Shown here: in pieces, positions 16,278-25,133 of the stretch
How the letters are laid out: the number at the start of each line of letters is the position of its first letter
Numbering within the stretch: position 1 is the first letter of the stretch
Assembly: GCF_002159915.1 (NCBI RefSeq)
Contig: NZ_NFJP01000004.1
Coordinates: 62,001-126,000, forward strand
From: Gordonibacter sp. An230
GTDB taxonomy: Bacteria > Actinomycetota > Coriobacteriia > Coriobacteriales > Eggerthellaceae
Length of the DNA stretch: 64,000 nt
Direction of reading: 5' to 3'
Position numbers and translations under genes: made by a program
Notes under the pieces: generated by a model
What the model was told of the DNA's origin: nothing
What the model saw: only the letters and a program-made list of their open reading frames with translations
The model's database searches: none

Positions 16278-16695
16278 CCCGCGCAGTCTCTCGCACGAAG
16301 TCTGGCCACGCAGCTTTCGACAGCGGATCGGATCGATCCCCAGCGAAAGGACGATGGGCATGTCAGGCGCATTGAAGCTCGCAGAAGGCTGCCCGTGCTT
16401 TCCGCAATCGCACGGGCGCCTACTGGCTTGCATCCGTTCAGAGCGGATCGTTCCAAACGTCGGCGCGGCCAAACAGGTCGTGCAGCCTGGCGAGAACCTC
16501 TTGACGAGGCCGTTTCCGACGTCTGTCCATCAGGAATCGAGCGAGGCAATTCTGATAGCTGGGGAGGAGTCTAAGGCTCGATCATCCCGATTAAGCCCGA
16601 CCCCACGCTGCTTGTAAGATCCATTCCGCATGCGGTGCTTTATCATAGCGTCCGTCCGCAAAAACCGTTTCCGCCCAGGATGGGCAGCCAATACG

Positions 16696-16717
16696 CCCCC
16701 CCCCCCAAAAAAAAAAA
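16696..16717 (+). repeat. Homopolymer block C11A11
   Basis: Eleven C directly followed by eleven A. Such tracts are prone to slipped-strand change and to sequencing error. It lies 20 bases before a terminator-like hairpin and not in a gene. Confidence 0.9.
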
Positions 16718-16737
16718 GATCAAAGAGGATGCGGCAA

Positions 16738-16762
16738 AGGGGGCTTCAGCCCTCCCCTTTTT
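16738..16762 (+). terminator. Probable intrinsic terminator, plus strand
   Basis: GGGCT and AGCCC pair around a short loop with flanking G/C pairs, followed by CCCCTTTTTC. It lies 460 bases after the lexA stop, so it ends either a long lexA 3' region or a separate small transcript. Confidence 0.5.
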
Positions 16763-16836
16763 CTTTCCCTCCTCGGTTATAGGGCGGCCATTTCCAGTCG
16801 CTCCATGCTCTTCCAACAGCACGGAGCGACCGTCGA

Positions 16837-18153
16837 TCAGTCGTCACTAGTCGCGAAAGGACGGAACGCCTCCGCGAACGAAGGCGCGGCGAGCATGACG
16901 AGATGCGTGCCTTCCTCCTCATGCACTTCGGACAGGATTCTGCATCGTTCATGGGCGAGCGAGACGAGGTCGCCCCTTTTGTACGGCACGAGCACGTCGA
17001 GCCGTTCATCGCTCGCCGACGCCACGCGCGCGATATGCTCGATAAGCGTGTCGACGCCCTCCCCTGTCGCCGCCGACACGAACTGAGCTTGCGCGTAGCG
17101 CGCCCTGAGAGCGGCCATATCCTCCTCTTCGAGAAGGTCGCACTTGTTGAATACGAGCACCCGGCGAAGATCCTGCGCGCCGATCTGCCCGAGCACCTCC
17201 TCGACGGCGGTTATCTGCTCGCAGCGTTCCTCAGCAGAAGCATCCACCACTTGCAGCACAAGATCGGCTCCCGTGATCTCGTCGAGCGTTGATTTGAACG
17301 CCTCCACGAGCGTAGTTGGCAGTTTCTGGATGAAACCGACCGTATCGGTGATCGTGATCTCCCGGCCCTCAGGCAGCTCGAACCGACGTGTGGTTGAGTC
17401 AAGCGTGGCAAACAACTTGTCGTATGCGAGGACATCTGCGTTCGTCAATCGATTGAGCAGGCTCGACTTTCCCGCGTTCGTATAACCGGCCAACGCGACC
17501 TTGAACATGCCGCTTTCGTAACGGCATTCGCGCTGCACTGCGCGCACCTCGGAAAGGTGCGCGAGTTCGCGCTTGATGGAGGTGATCCGCTTGCGCACCA
17601 TGCGACGATCGACCTCGAGCTGGCTCTCGCCCTCGCCAAAACGCGATCCCACGCCGCCTCCCATGCGGTTTGAGGCAAGGTGGGCCCACATGCCTCTGAG
17701 CCGTGGAAGAAGGTACTCGTTCTGGGCAAGCCGCACCTGCAAGCGACCCTCCTTGCTGGTTGCGTGAAGTCCGAATATGTCGAGGATGAGGGCGGTACGA
17801 TCGATGACCTTAACATCGCGTCCTACCGTTTTCTCGAGATTCGCCTGCTGCGACGGGGTAAGCTCGTCATCGAGCACGACAAGATCGGCCGCGTGGGCGC
17901 GAGCGAGCTCGGCCACCTCCTCGGCTTTTCCGGCGCCGATGAAGGTCTTGGGATTCGGAGCCTCGAGCCTTTGAGAGGTCACCGCCACCACGTCCGCTCC
18001 GGCGGTGTCCACAAGGCGCTCGAGCTCGGCGAGCGAGGATGAAAGCGGCCATGCCGCACCCGGTCGGTCAATCCCAACGAGCACGGCGCGCTCGCGACGC
18101 TCTTCGGAAACGGTCATGGCGCCACGAGCGATAGCAGATTCGAATTCGGACAT
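16837..18153 (-). CDS. hflX: GTPase HflX
   Basis: A 438-residue ribosome-associated GTPase that splits stalled or stressed ribosomes. The HflX N-terminal domain (residues ~20-190) contains the glycine-rich GGGVGSRFGEGESQLE linker. The G domain (residues ~200-370) has GYTNAGKSSL (G1), DTVGF (G3) and NKCD (G4). Start ATG 18153 follows GAAAGGATG; longer in-frame starts lack a site. It follows miaA with a 186-base gap on the same strand; miaA-hflX order is common in bacteria. Confidence 0.96.
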   Translation of the reverse strand: MSEFESAIARGAMTVSEERRERAVLVGIDRPGAAWPLSSSLAELERLVDTAGADVVAVTSQRLEAPNPKTFIGAGKAEEVAELARAHAADLVVLDDELTPSQQANLEKTVGRDVKVIDRTALILDIFGLHATSKEGRLQVRLAQNEYLLPRLRGMWAHLASNRMGGGVGSRFGEGESQLEVDRRMVRKRITSIKRELAHLSEVRAVQRECRYESGMFKVALAGYTNAGKSSLLNRLTNADVLAYDKLFATLDSTTRRFELPEGREITITDTVGFIQKLPTTLVEAFKSTLDEITGADLVLQVVDASAEERCEQITAVEEVLGQIGAQDLRRVLVFNKCDLLEEEDMAALRARYAQAQFVSAATGEGVDTLIEHIARVASASDERLDVLVPYKRGDLVSLAHERCRILSEVHEEEGTHLVMLAAPSFAEAFRPFATSDD

Positions 18154-18339
18154 AAGACATCCTTTCCCTGATGCAACCGAAACGGCCGAAAACGACAAAG
18201 CACGATATTGAAAAGGTTGCCTCGGCTGCATGGACACCCCCGTCCGACGACGAGGGCGCAAACGCTTTGAAGCGCTCGCACATCATAGCATATCGACATC
18301 GCGCGGGCGCATTGGCGCCGCTTCGCAGAGGGCGCTCTG

Positions 18340-19302
18340 TTAACGGACGGCATCTCCTCTAAGCGCTTCGAGGGCCCGCTCGAGAAGGGCGTCCGAATCG
18401 CCGTCGTTCGCGTTGATCCAGCGGATGCGGGCATCTTTGCGAAACCACGTGCGCTGACGCTTGGCGTAGCGACGTGTGGCCGTCTTGATCTGCTCGACCG
18501 CCTGGGAAAACGACACCTTCCCGTCAAGCGCAGACGCAATCTCCTTGTATCCAATTGCCTGAGGGGCGGTGACGCCCTCGCGAAACCCCCTTGCGAGCAA
18601 TCCGGCGACCTCGTCGACGAGTCCTGCCGCCATCATGGCATCCACCCGTGCATCGATGCGATCCTTCAGCAAGGAGGGATCCACCGCCAAACCAACGAAC
18701 AAGGCAGGGACGACCTGAGGGATCGTTGCAAGCCGCGCCCGTTGCTCCGCATAGGAGCCCCCCGCCTCCAAAAGCTCGAGCGCGCGGGCGACGCGCTTCA
18801 CGTCGCCCGCGGGAATGAGGGCCGCGCTCGCCGGGTCGCGATCTGAGAGCATTCGCCAAAGCGCTGCGGACCCTTCCCGTTCGACTATGCGCGCGCATCG
18901 CTCGCGAACGGCATTGCCCACCTGCTCACCTGCAGGAAACTCATAGCCATCGATGGCGGCGCGAACGTAGAACCCCGTGCCCCCGGCCAACACGACGCGC
19001 CTCCCACGCGCATCGATGTTCTGAAAACACTTTCGCGCATAGCGCTGGAACAGCGCAGCCGAAAACGGTTGCCCAGGATCGACGAGGTCGAGGCCATGAT
19101 GGGGCACGAGCCTATCAGAAAATGGGATTTTACCCGTGCCGATGTCCATGCCCCGATACACCTGCATCGAGTCGGCACTCACCACCTCACCGCCCAATGC
19201 GAGCGCGATGGCCTGAGCAAGGTCGGTCTTGCCCGACGCCGTCGGACCGACCACACACACCACGGGAGCCCGCAGCATCATCGCAGCGGGATCAGCGACC
19301 AT
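18340..19302 (-). CDS. miaA: tRNA dimethylallyltransferase
   Basis: A 320-residue enzyme that adds a dimethylallyl group to A37 of tRNAs reading UNN codons. The N-terminal P-loop GPTASGKT (residues ~19-26), DSMQVYRGMDIGT and GGTGFYVRA are typical. The C-terminal region holds QRTWFRKD. Its start overlaps the end of miaB by 11 bases, so the two enzymes of the ms2i6A pathway are coupled. Length is standard. Confidence 0.96.
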   Translation of the reverse strand: MVADPAAMMLRAPVVCVVGPTASGKTDLAQAIALALGGEVVSADSMQVYRGMDIGTGKIPFSDRLVPHHGLDLVDPGQPFSAALFQRYARKCFQNIDARGRRVVLAGGTGFYVRAAIDGYEFPAGEQVGNAVRERCARIVEREGSAALWRMLSDRDPASAALIPAGDVKRVARALELLEAGGSYAEQRARLATIPQVVPALFVGLAVDPSLLKDRIDARVDAMMAAGLVDEVAGLLARGFREGVTAPQAIGYKEIASALDGKVSFSQAVEQIKTATRRYAKRQRTWFRKDARIRWINANDGDSDALLERALEALRGDAVR

Positions 19303-20653
19303 TCACGACCTCTCCTGACAGGTACCATGTCTTCGCCTCGTCGATGCGCACAGACACGATGGAGCCGGCGAGCGCCCTCGCCGTCGTCCCCGGGGGCACG
19401 GGGGCATGGACGGTCTGATTCTTAGGGCTCTTTCCTGCGAGCAACCCTTCGTCGCGCTTCGACGCGCCTTCGACGAGCACATTCACAATAGCGCCCAGAT
19501 CGGCCTGGTTCGCCTCGAACGCACGCGATTGAACGAGGTTCACAAGACGGTCGAAACGTCCTTGCACGACCTCATGCGGTACCGCGTCCTCCATCTTCGC
19601 CGCCGGAGTTCCCTCGCGCTTCGAGTAGATGAACGTGAACACCTGATGGTAGCCGACCTCGTCCACAAGTCGAAACGTGTCCTCGAAATCTTTGTCCGTC
19701 TCTCCTGGGAATCCCACGATGACGTCGGTGGACAAGGCGATATCAGGACACGCCTCGCGCAGCTTCCTCACGAGCTCGAGGTAGTGAGCCCGGGTGTAGC
19801 GGCGGTTCATGGCCGCCAGCACCGCATCGGAGCCCGACTGCACGGGCAGGTGCAACGCCGGCATGAGGGAGCGAAGAGAGGAGAACCGCTCGATCACCCC
19901 GTCGGTGAGATCCTTCGGGTGGCTTGTGGCGAATCGAAGCCTCGCAACGCCCGTGGCGTCGAGCGCATCGAGCACTTCGTCGAACCGCGGCGATCCGTAA
20001 AGGTCGCGTCCATAGGAGTTCACATTCTGGCCTAGCAGCGTGATCTCCTTCACGCCCGCATCTACATAGCGCTCCGCTTCAGCCACGATGTCCTCGAGCG
20101 GCCTCGACTTCTCCCGTCCGCGAACGTAGGGCACGATGCAGTAGGAGCAAAAGTTGTTGCATCCGATGGTGATGGGCAGCCAAGCCGCCCAATCGTGCTC
20201 ACGCGCCGTGGGCAACTCGGTTGGAAACGACGAGGCGGCGTCGAGCACCTCGACCTGGTGCCCCCCCTCATCGATGGCGGCCTCGAGCAAGCGCGGCAAC
20301 GATCCGAGGTTGTGCGTGCCGAACACCACGTCGAGATGGGGCAGCTCTTCGACGAGCTTCTCGCCGTCCCGCTGCCCGATGCACCCCCCAACGGCGACGA
20401 TGCGTTTCGATAGCGGCGTGCCCGTGCGAAGCGGCACGTTTTTAAGCGATGCGACCTGGCCGTACAGGCGCGTATCGGCCGCTTCGCGCACGCAGCAGGT
20501 CATGAACGCCACGATATCGGCGTCCTCGATCGCTTCGACGGGCAGCGCGCCAAGGCCCTCGAGCATGCCTGCGATGCGCTCTGAGTCGTGCTTGTTCATC
20601 TGGCATCCGAACGTGCGGATGCAGAACGTGAGGTTCGTGAATGGAGTCTGCAT
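19292..20653 (-). CDS. miaB: tRNA-2-methylthio-N6-dimethylallyladenosine synthase
   Basis: A 453-residue radical-SAM methylthiotransferase that converts i6A37 to ms2i6A37 in tRNA. The N-terminal UPF0004 domain has FGCQMN, CCVRE and GGCIGQ cysteines for one cluster. The radical-SAM motif CSYCIVPYVRGREKSR gives CxxxCxxC with the upstream Cys in NNFC. A C-terminal TRAM domain ends the protein. ATG 20653 is chosen because it lies just after the spoVS stop and directly before the domain; longer starts would overlap spoVS. It has no clear ribosome-binding site, which suggests coupling to spoVS. Confidence 0.95.
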   Translation of the reverse strand: MQTPFTNLTFCIRTFGCQMNKHDSERIAGMLEGLGALPVEAIEDADIVAFMTCCVREAADTRLYGQVASLKNVPLRTGTPLSKRIVAVGGCIGQRDGEKLVEELPHLDVVFGTHNLGSLPRLLEAAIDEGGHQVEVLDAASSFPTELPTAREHDWAAWLPITIGCNNFCSYCIVPYVRGREKSRPLEDIVAEAERYVDAGVKEITLLGQNVNSYGRDLYGSPRFDEVLDALDATGVARLRFATSHPKDLTDGVIERFSSLRSLMPALHLPVQSGSDAVLAAMNRRYTRAHYLELVRKLREACPDIALSTDVIVGFPGETDKDFEDTFRLVDEVGYHQVFTFIYSKREGTPAAKMEDAVPHEVVQGRFDRLVNLVQSRAFEANQADLGAIVNVLVEGASKRDEGLLAGKSPKNQTVHAPVPPGTTARALAGSIVSVRIDEAKTWYLSGEVVNGR

Positions 20654-20660
20654 GGGCGTG

Positions 20661-21005
20661 TCAGCGGGAAACGGGGCGGGCATCGAACGCATCGTCGCCG
20701 GATGCGGCGACATGCGAGTAACGCGGCTCGACGGCGAAGCGGATAGCCGTACGGTACTCTCCGTCGATCACGATATCGGCGAACGAGGGAACGCAGACGA
20801 TCTCTATGCCGACCGGCGACAGGAATCCGCGCGAGATGGCAATGGCCTTCACCGCTTGGTTCACCGCACCCGCGCCAACAGCCTGGATCTCAACGCACAC
20901 ACCGTCCTTCACCATGCCGGCGATGGCACCCGCCACAGATGCGGGCGACGACTTCGACGAAACCTTCAAACAGCCGACATCCGGCTTGCTACCGATCATG
21001 GACAT
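20661..21005 (-). CDS. spoVS: Stage V sporulation protein S (SpoVS) family protein
   Basis: A 114-residue protein. The SpoVS domain (residues ~10-90) with KVSSKSSPASVAGAIAG and AVGAGAVNQAVKAIAISR is highly conserved and ALBA-like. In Bacillus it affects coat assembly; the family is also found in non-spore-formers, where its role is open. A ~25-residue tail extends past the usual end (~86 residues). ATG 21005 follows AAAAAGGATATGC. It sits between an ATPase/rny pair and miaB, echoing the rny-ymdB-spoVS order of Bacillus. Confidence 0.92.
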   Translation of the reverse strand: MSMIGSKPDVGCLKVSSKSSPASVAGAIAGMVKDGVCVEIQAVGAGAVNQAVKAIAISRGFLSPVGIEIVCVPSFADIVIDGEYRTAIRFAVEPRYSHVAASGDDAFDARPVSR

Positions 21006-21144
21006 GCATATCCTTTTTCGTATGGTCCGTTACACGTGCGTTTGTCTTATGTAATATGCCGTCGTGCGTTCACGGCGCAATTTGGCGCCTGTGTCATTCT
21101 ACCCATTCCACGCATGGTTCGCAACCTGCGCATACGCCCGAACG

Positions 21145-22242
21145 TTAGAGCAGCTTCTCAACGGGGATGAAGACGCGGACCCCTTCCTTGCCCACGCGCA
21201 CCTCGGGCCGCACATCGGGCACGAGATAATAGTCGCGCGCCAACGAGGCGAAGGCGTTCGTCACATCGGCGGTGAACCGCTCGAGATCGGCTTGGTCGAC
21301 GCGCAGCCCCCGCGCGTCGCCGTTCCGCTTGGAGCGTTTCGGCGGTCTTTCCGTGCGGCTCCCTCCAGGCGTCCCCTCCCCCGCGATACGCACTCGGTTG
21401 ACAAGCGGTTCGAGCGGCTCGATCTCGCCGTCCATGACGCGCCGCGCTGAACGTTCGGAGATGACCAAGCCGAGCCGTGCAGCCTCTTCGGCGAGGGAAG
21501 CCGGATCCGCCGCCGTCGCAAGCCGCTTGCACACGGGGAGTTTCGCGGAGTCCGTGCAGAACGCACGTGAAGCAGAAGTGAGCGATGAGAGGCCGAAAGC
21601 GTAGAGCGTCGCCGCCACGTCGGTGGCCGAACCCACGTAGACCGTGCAGGTGCGGCGATGCTCGAGCGCGAACTCGCAAGCGGTCCGCAGGATGTTCTTC
21701 GGACCGCGCACAGCGATGCTGCCCGACTCGGTGCGTTCGAACGTGGGAAAGGTGGATTGGTCGGTCTTCTCGCCGAGCCTTCCGAGATCCGTCTCCACGA
21801 CAAACGACGAGCCCTTTCCCACGTCCGACGCGGCGATGCGCGCCGACACAGCGTTGACGGCGATGGAGTAGAGCGCCATGCCTCGCCCGTGCACGCCCCA
21901 CTTGTCCATGTGCATGGTGTCGAGCTTGGAGGTGACGCGGGGTTCGAACACGCGCTCGTGCATGGCGGACGGTATCCCGTCCCCATCGTCGAGCATGACG
22001 AGACGGCGGCGGCGATCTTCGCGCGTTGCGGCCATGAATATGCTCGCGGCATGAGCGTCGCGGGCGTTCCTCAGCATCTCGATGACGATGTCCTCTGTCG
22101 CCCGGATATCATGAGCGGCCTGGCGACGCTCGGCCTCTGCGCTCCTCAAGCGAACGAAGCCATCTCCGAGGTCAGCCTCGACACGAAGATGGCCGTCGCC
22201 ACACACGTTTTCTATGAAGCTCTCGAGCGCTTCGTCGACCAT
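21145..22242 (-). CDS. GHKL-type ATP-binding protein of unknown role
   Basis: A 365-residue protein with a histidine-kinase-like ATPase domain (residues ~40-150): N box IEMLRNARDAHA, G1 DDGDGIP and G2 GVHGRGMAL. There is no phosphoacceptor domain, membrane segment or sensor, so it is not a normal kinase; MutL-, Hsp90- or topoisomerase-like use of ATP is possible. The C-terminal ~200 residues have no recognised domain; a basic patch PPKRSKRN lies near residue 300. It follows rny by 12 bases and precedes spoVS, suggesting a shared transcript with RNA decay genes. Confidence 0.85.
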   Translation of the reverse strand: MVDEALESFIENVCGDGHLRVEADLGDGFVRLRSAEAERRQAAHDIRATEDIVIEMLRNARDAHAASIFMAATREDRRRRLVMLDDGDGIPSAMHERVFEPRVTSKLDTMHMDKWGVHGRGMALYSIAVNAVSARIAASDVGKGSSFVVETDLGRLGEKTDQSTFPTFERTESGSIAVRGPKNILRTACEFALEHRRTCTVYVGSATDVAATLYAFGLSSLTSASRAFCTDSAKLPVCKRLATAADPASLAEEAARLGLVISERSARRVMDGEIEPLEPLVNRVRIAGEGTPGGSRTERPPKRSKRNGDARGLRVDQADLERFTADVTNAFASLARDYYLVPDVRPEVRVGKEGVRVFIPVEKLL

Positions 22243-22254
22243 GCCGGACGCTTC

Positions 22255-23796
22255 CTATTTCGCGATGCCGATCGCTCGACTCTCGCGGATGACCACGACC
22301 TTCACCTGGCCGGGGTATTGCATCTCGTCCTCGATTCGCTGCGCGATGTCGTGCGCAAGCACCGTCGTGGCGGCCTCGTCCACCGTCTCCGGCTCGACCA
22401 TAACGCGCACTTCGCGCCCTGCCTGAATGGCATAGGTGCGCTCGACGCCCTTGTAAGAGCTCGCTATCTCCTCAAGTTTCTCGAGGCGCTTCACGTACGC
22501 GTCGAGCGTCTCCTTGCGGGCGCCAGGACGCGCCGCGCTCACGGCATCGGCTGCTTGAACGAGCACGGCGAGCACGCTCGACGGCTCCACATCGTTATGG
22601 TGCGCCTCGATGGCGTGAACGATCTCCTGCCTCTCGCCGAAACGCCGCGCAAGGTCGGCCCCGATGACAGCATGGCTGCCCTCGACTTCATGGTCCACGG
22701 CTTTGCCCAAATCGTGCAGAAGCCCCGCCCGTTTGGCCGGAACCGGATCAAGCCCCAACTCGGAAGCCATGACGCCCGTAAGGTAGGCCACCTCGAGCGA
22801 GTGGTTGAGCACGTTTTGTCCATAAGAGGTGCGGTAGCGCAGCCGCCCGAGCGTGCGCACGAGCTCGGGATGCAGGTCGTGAATGCCCGTGTCGAAAGCG
22901 GCCTGCTCGCCAGCCTCCTGGACGCGCTGGTTCACGAACGCCTCGGCCTTGGCGAACATCTCCTCGATGCGCGCAGGATGGATGCGCCCGTCGGCGACGA
23001 GGTTCTCCATGGTCACGCGCCCTATCTCCCGGCGCACCGGATCAAAGCACGATATGGTCACGCATTCGGGCGTGTCATCGATGATGAGGTTCGTGCCGGT
23101 AAGCTGTTCGAACGACCGGATGTTGCGCCCTTCGCGGCCGATGATGCGGCCTTTGAGGTCATCCGAAGGGATGTGTATGGTGGACACGGTCGTCTCCGCC
23201 GAGTGATCGGCAGCCACGCGCTGAATGGCCAGGCTCAAGATCGAACGGGCCTTCTTGTCGGCTTCGGCCTTTGTGCGGGCCTCGGCATCGCGGATGATAG
23301 CCGCGGATTCATGGGCGACCTCGTCCTTGAGCGTGTCGAGAAGCTCCGCCTTCGCCTCATCCGGCGACATCCCGGCAACGCGCTCGAGGCGGCGACTGAC
23401 CTCCTGCTCGGCAGCGCTCAGATCACGCTCGCGGCGGTCGAGCTGGCCTTGCTGGGATGATATCTGATGCTCGCGCGCATCGAGCGACTCCACGCGGCGG
23501 TCGAGCAGCTCCTCCCTCTGGGACAGGCGGCTTTCAGCTGCGCGCACCTCGCGCAAACGCTCTTTGTTCTCAGCCTGAGCCTCCTGCTTGAGGCGCAAAG
23601 CCTCGTCTTTCGCCTCGATGACGGCCTCACGGCGCAGCGTCTCGGCCTGCCGCTTCGCGTCGGACACCAGGGATTCGGCTTCTTGCGCCGCACGTTTGGT
23701 GGACGTGTTTGCCAGAAACCGGGTGACGACGAAGCCGAGGGCGATGCCGACGACGGCTCCGACGAGCAGCCAAACGATCTCAGTGATCTCGAGCAT
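22255..23796 (-). CDS. rny: Ribonuclease Y
   Basis: A 513-residue membrane-anchored endoribonuclease that starts mRNA decay in many Gram-positives. One N-terminal membrane helix (residues ~6-26) is followed by a long charged coiled coil (~30-190), a KH domain (~205-265, [15 protein letters not shown]), and an HD domain with HDLGKA and HNDVEP. ATG 23796 has the site AAAGGGGG; an earlier in-frame ATG at 23853 lacks support. It heads an operon with the GHKL ATPase and perhaps spoVS. Confidence 0.97.
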   Translation of the reverse strand: MLEITEIVWLLVGAVVGIALGFVVTRFLANTSTKRAAQEAESLVSDAKRQAETLRREAVIEAKDEALRLKQEAQAENKERLREVRAAESRLSQREELLDRRVESLDAREHQISSQQGQLDRRERDLSAAEQEVSRRLERVAGMSPDEAKAELLDTLKDEVAHESAAIIRDAEARTKAEADKKARSILSLAIQRVAADHSAETTVSTIHIPSDDLKGRIIGREGRNIRSFEQLTGTNLIIDDTPECVTISCFDPVRREIGRVTMENLVADGRIHPARIEEMFAKAEAFVNQRVQEAGEQAAFDTGIHDLHPELVRTLGRLRYRTSYGQNVLNHSLEVAYLTGVMASELGLDPVPAKRAGLLHDLGKAVDHEVEGSHAVIGADLARRFGERQEIVHAIEAHHNDVEPSSVLAVLVQAADAVSAARPGARKETLDAYVKRLEKLEEIASSYKGVERTYAIQAGREVRVMVEPETVDEAATTVLAHDIAQRIEDEMQYPGQVKVVVIRESRAIGIAK

Positions 23797-23853
23797 GCGC
23801 TCCCCCTTTCGTTCACATTGTCTGATAGTACGGTTGTCATAGTTTGCAATCAT

Positions 23854-23875
23854 AAAAAATCCCGGCGAAACCGGG
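23854..23875 (-). terminator. Intrinsic terminator upstream of rny
   Basis: CCCGG and CCGGG pair around TTTCG, followed on the minus strand by ATTTTTTA. It ends transcription arriving from recA-recX, 58 bases before the rny start. Confidence 0.8.
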
Positions 23876-23952
23876 CATGAGCGAACGCACGCGATACGGG
23901 TGGCATCGTATGAACTTTTCTATAAAAAGTACCCTTACCGGGTACGCATCAC

Positions 23953-24399
23953 TCAAGCTGTAACATATGATAAGGGTTGCAGTTGATTTGTAAAAGCCCC
24001 GTTGCCGGAAATATCTTCAAAACTCTCGGACGGAAAGGGGCTATCGGCCCTATGGGCAGCCGGCTCCTGCGACCCCGCCCTCCTCGGCGCCCGAGACCCG
24101 CGACCATCGACAGGGCTTCGCCGCAGATCGGAGGAACCGCGGCGAAGCGCCAGGCCACTCTCGCAAGCGACCAGCGCCCCCTCCCCAAAATCGTTCGAGC
24201 GCCCCGGCATGCACGGGGCCTCGAAGATCGCGCGGTCAGAATCACCAGGGCCGATCGCAAGCCCCTCGGGAATCGCGAGGATCGCACCAGCTCCAACGCC
24301 CGCAGACGTTCCGAGTCCTTTCTTCCGGGCCTCTTTCAAGGAGGAGGCGCCCTCCTTTGCCGCAAGCCGTTTCGGAATCATGCGCACGCGCTCAGGCAT
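23953..24399 (-). CDS. Possible hypothetical protein overlapping the recX end
   Basis: A 148-residue open frame starting with an ATG that overlaps the last codons of recX and ending 77 bases before a terminator. It is rich in Gly, Ala, Arg and Ser, with no membrane segment or known motif; the last ~20 codons are clearly less GC-rich than the rest. The coupled start and the following terminator favour a real gene; the composition and lack of any domain count against it. If it is not coding, this is a ~510-base untranslated tail of recX. Confidence 0.3.
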   Translation of the reverse strand: MPERVRMIPKRLAAKEGASSLKEARKKGLGTSAGVGAGAILAIPEGLAIGPGDSDRAIFEAPCMPGRSNDFGEGALVACESGLALRRGSSDLRRSPVDGRGSRAPRRAGSQEPAAHRADSPFPSESFEDISGNGAFTNQLQPLSYVTA

Positions 24400-25132
24400 C
24401 CTTGGACTCGGTCCAAAGGCGAGCCGCCGATGCGGCGATGTCCGCCCCGAACCCCTTCTGCACAAGACGGCGATACGCTGCATCCCGTTGGTTCTTCGCG
24501 CGAGGGGGACGACGCTCGAGCAGCGCGAGCGCCCGCTCAAGCTCCCCCGACCCCTCCTCGTCGGCATCCGCGAGCGCTCCCACGCCCTCCGGATCGATGT
24601 CGAGGTCGGAAAGCTCGGACGCGATCCCCTGCCGACCGCGCCCTTGCGCCAAGCGGCTGCGCACGAGCACGTCGGCGTAGCGCGCATCGTCCACAAGTCC
24701 GCAGGCGAGCGCCCTTCCAACCGCCTCTTCGACGTCGTCGGGATCGAAACCCTCCCGCACGAGGCGACGACGTAGCGCGGTGCTTGCCTGCTCCCGCGAG
24801 GCGGCCAAGCGCTCGATCTTGCGAAAAGCGGCCTCGCGGCCTCCCGTGCCCCGGGACCTTTTCGCCCCACCCGAGCCCGCGGCGCCTTCCCAGCAACCTT
24901 CCGAACGTGCGACGAGCTCCGCGCCATGCGCTTCCGGATGGTCGAGGAAAGGCTCCGAATCTCCGCGACGTCCCGGCAAGGACGTTTCAAAATCCGCATC
25001 GCGTCCTCTCGAAGACAACGCGCGCACTGACGACGAACCGGTCGCGCGACTGCGGAAAGAGGAACCGCTGCCCTCTATGGCAGCGATCTGCGAACGCAGC
25101 CGCGCACGGAGATCTTCAGGAGCCTCGGACAT
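24392..25132 (-). CDS. recX: RecA regulator RecX
   Basis: A 246-residue inhibitor of RecA. The RecX helical repeats occupy the C-terminal ~150 residues (REQASTALRRRLVREGFD, VEEAVGRALACGLVDDARYA). The N-terminal ~95 residues are a charged Ser/Arg/Gly-rich extension without known domain, so the protein is longer than many RecX. ATG 25132 lies one base after the recA stop, so the pair is tightly coupled. The assignment rests on these repeats and on the position after recA. Confidence 0.9.
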   Translation of the reverse strand: MSEAPEDLRARLRSQIAAIEGSGSSFRSRATGSSSVRALSSRGRDADFETSLPGRRGDSEPFLDHPEAHGAELVARSEGCWEGAAGSGGAKRSRGTGGREAAFRKIERLAASREQASTALRRRLVREGFDPDDVEEAVGRALACGLVDDARYADVLVRSRLAQGRGRQGIASELSDLDIDPEGVGALADADEEGSGELERALALLERRPPRAKNQRDAAYRRLVQKGFGADIAASAARLWTESKDA

Positions 25133-25133
25133 G

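Larger units (their letters stand above)
16278..16836. other. 559-base region without a clear gene between lexA and hflX
   Basis: The region holds a C11A11 tract (16696-16717) and a plus-strand hairpin with a T-run (16738-16762). A short hairpin near the hflX stop (GTCGCTCC 16797-16804, GGAGCGAC 16823-16830) may end hflX. A possible 87-residue frame at 16354-16617 has a GAAAGG site but no recognisable character, so I do not call it. An unrecognised small RNA ending at the terminator is possible. Confidence 0.5.

Noticed and set aside
16354-16617. An 87-codon plus-strand frame after lexA with a GAAAGG site
   Set aside because: No recognisable domain, membrane segment or conserved context; too weak to call as a gene.
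21658-23460. A 600-codon plus-strand frame across rny and the GHKL ATPase
   Set aside because: Antisense to two well-supported genes, with no recognisable protein features.
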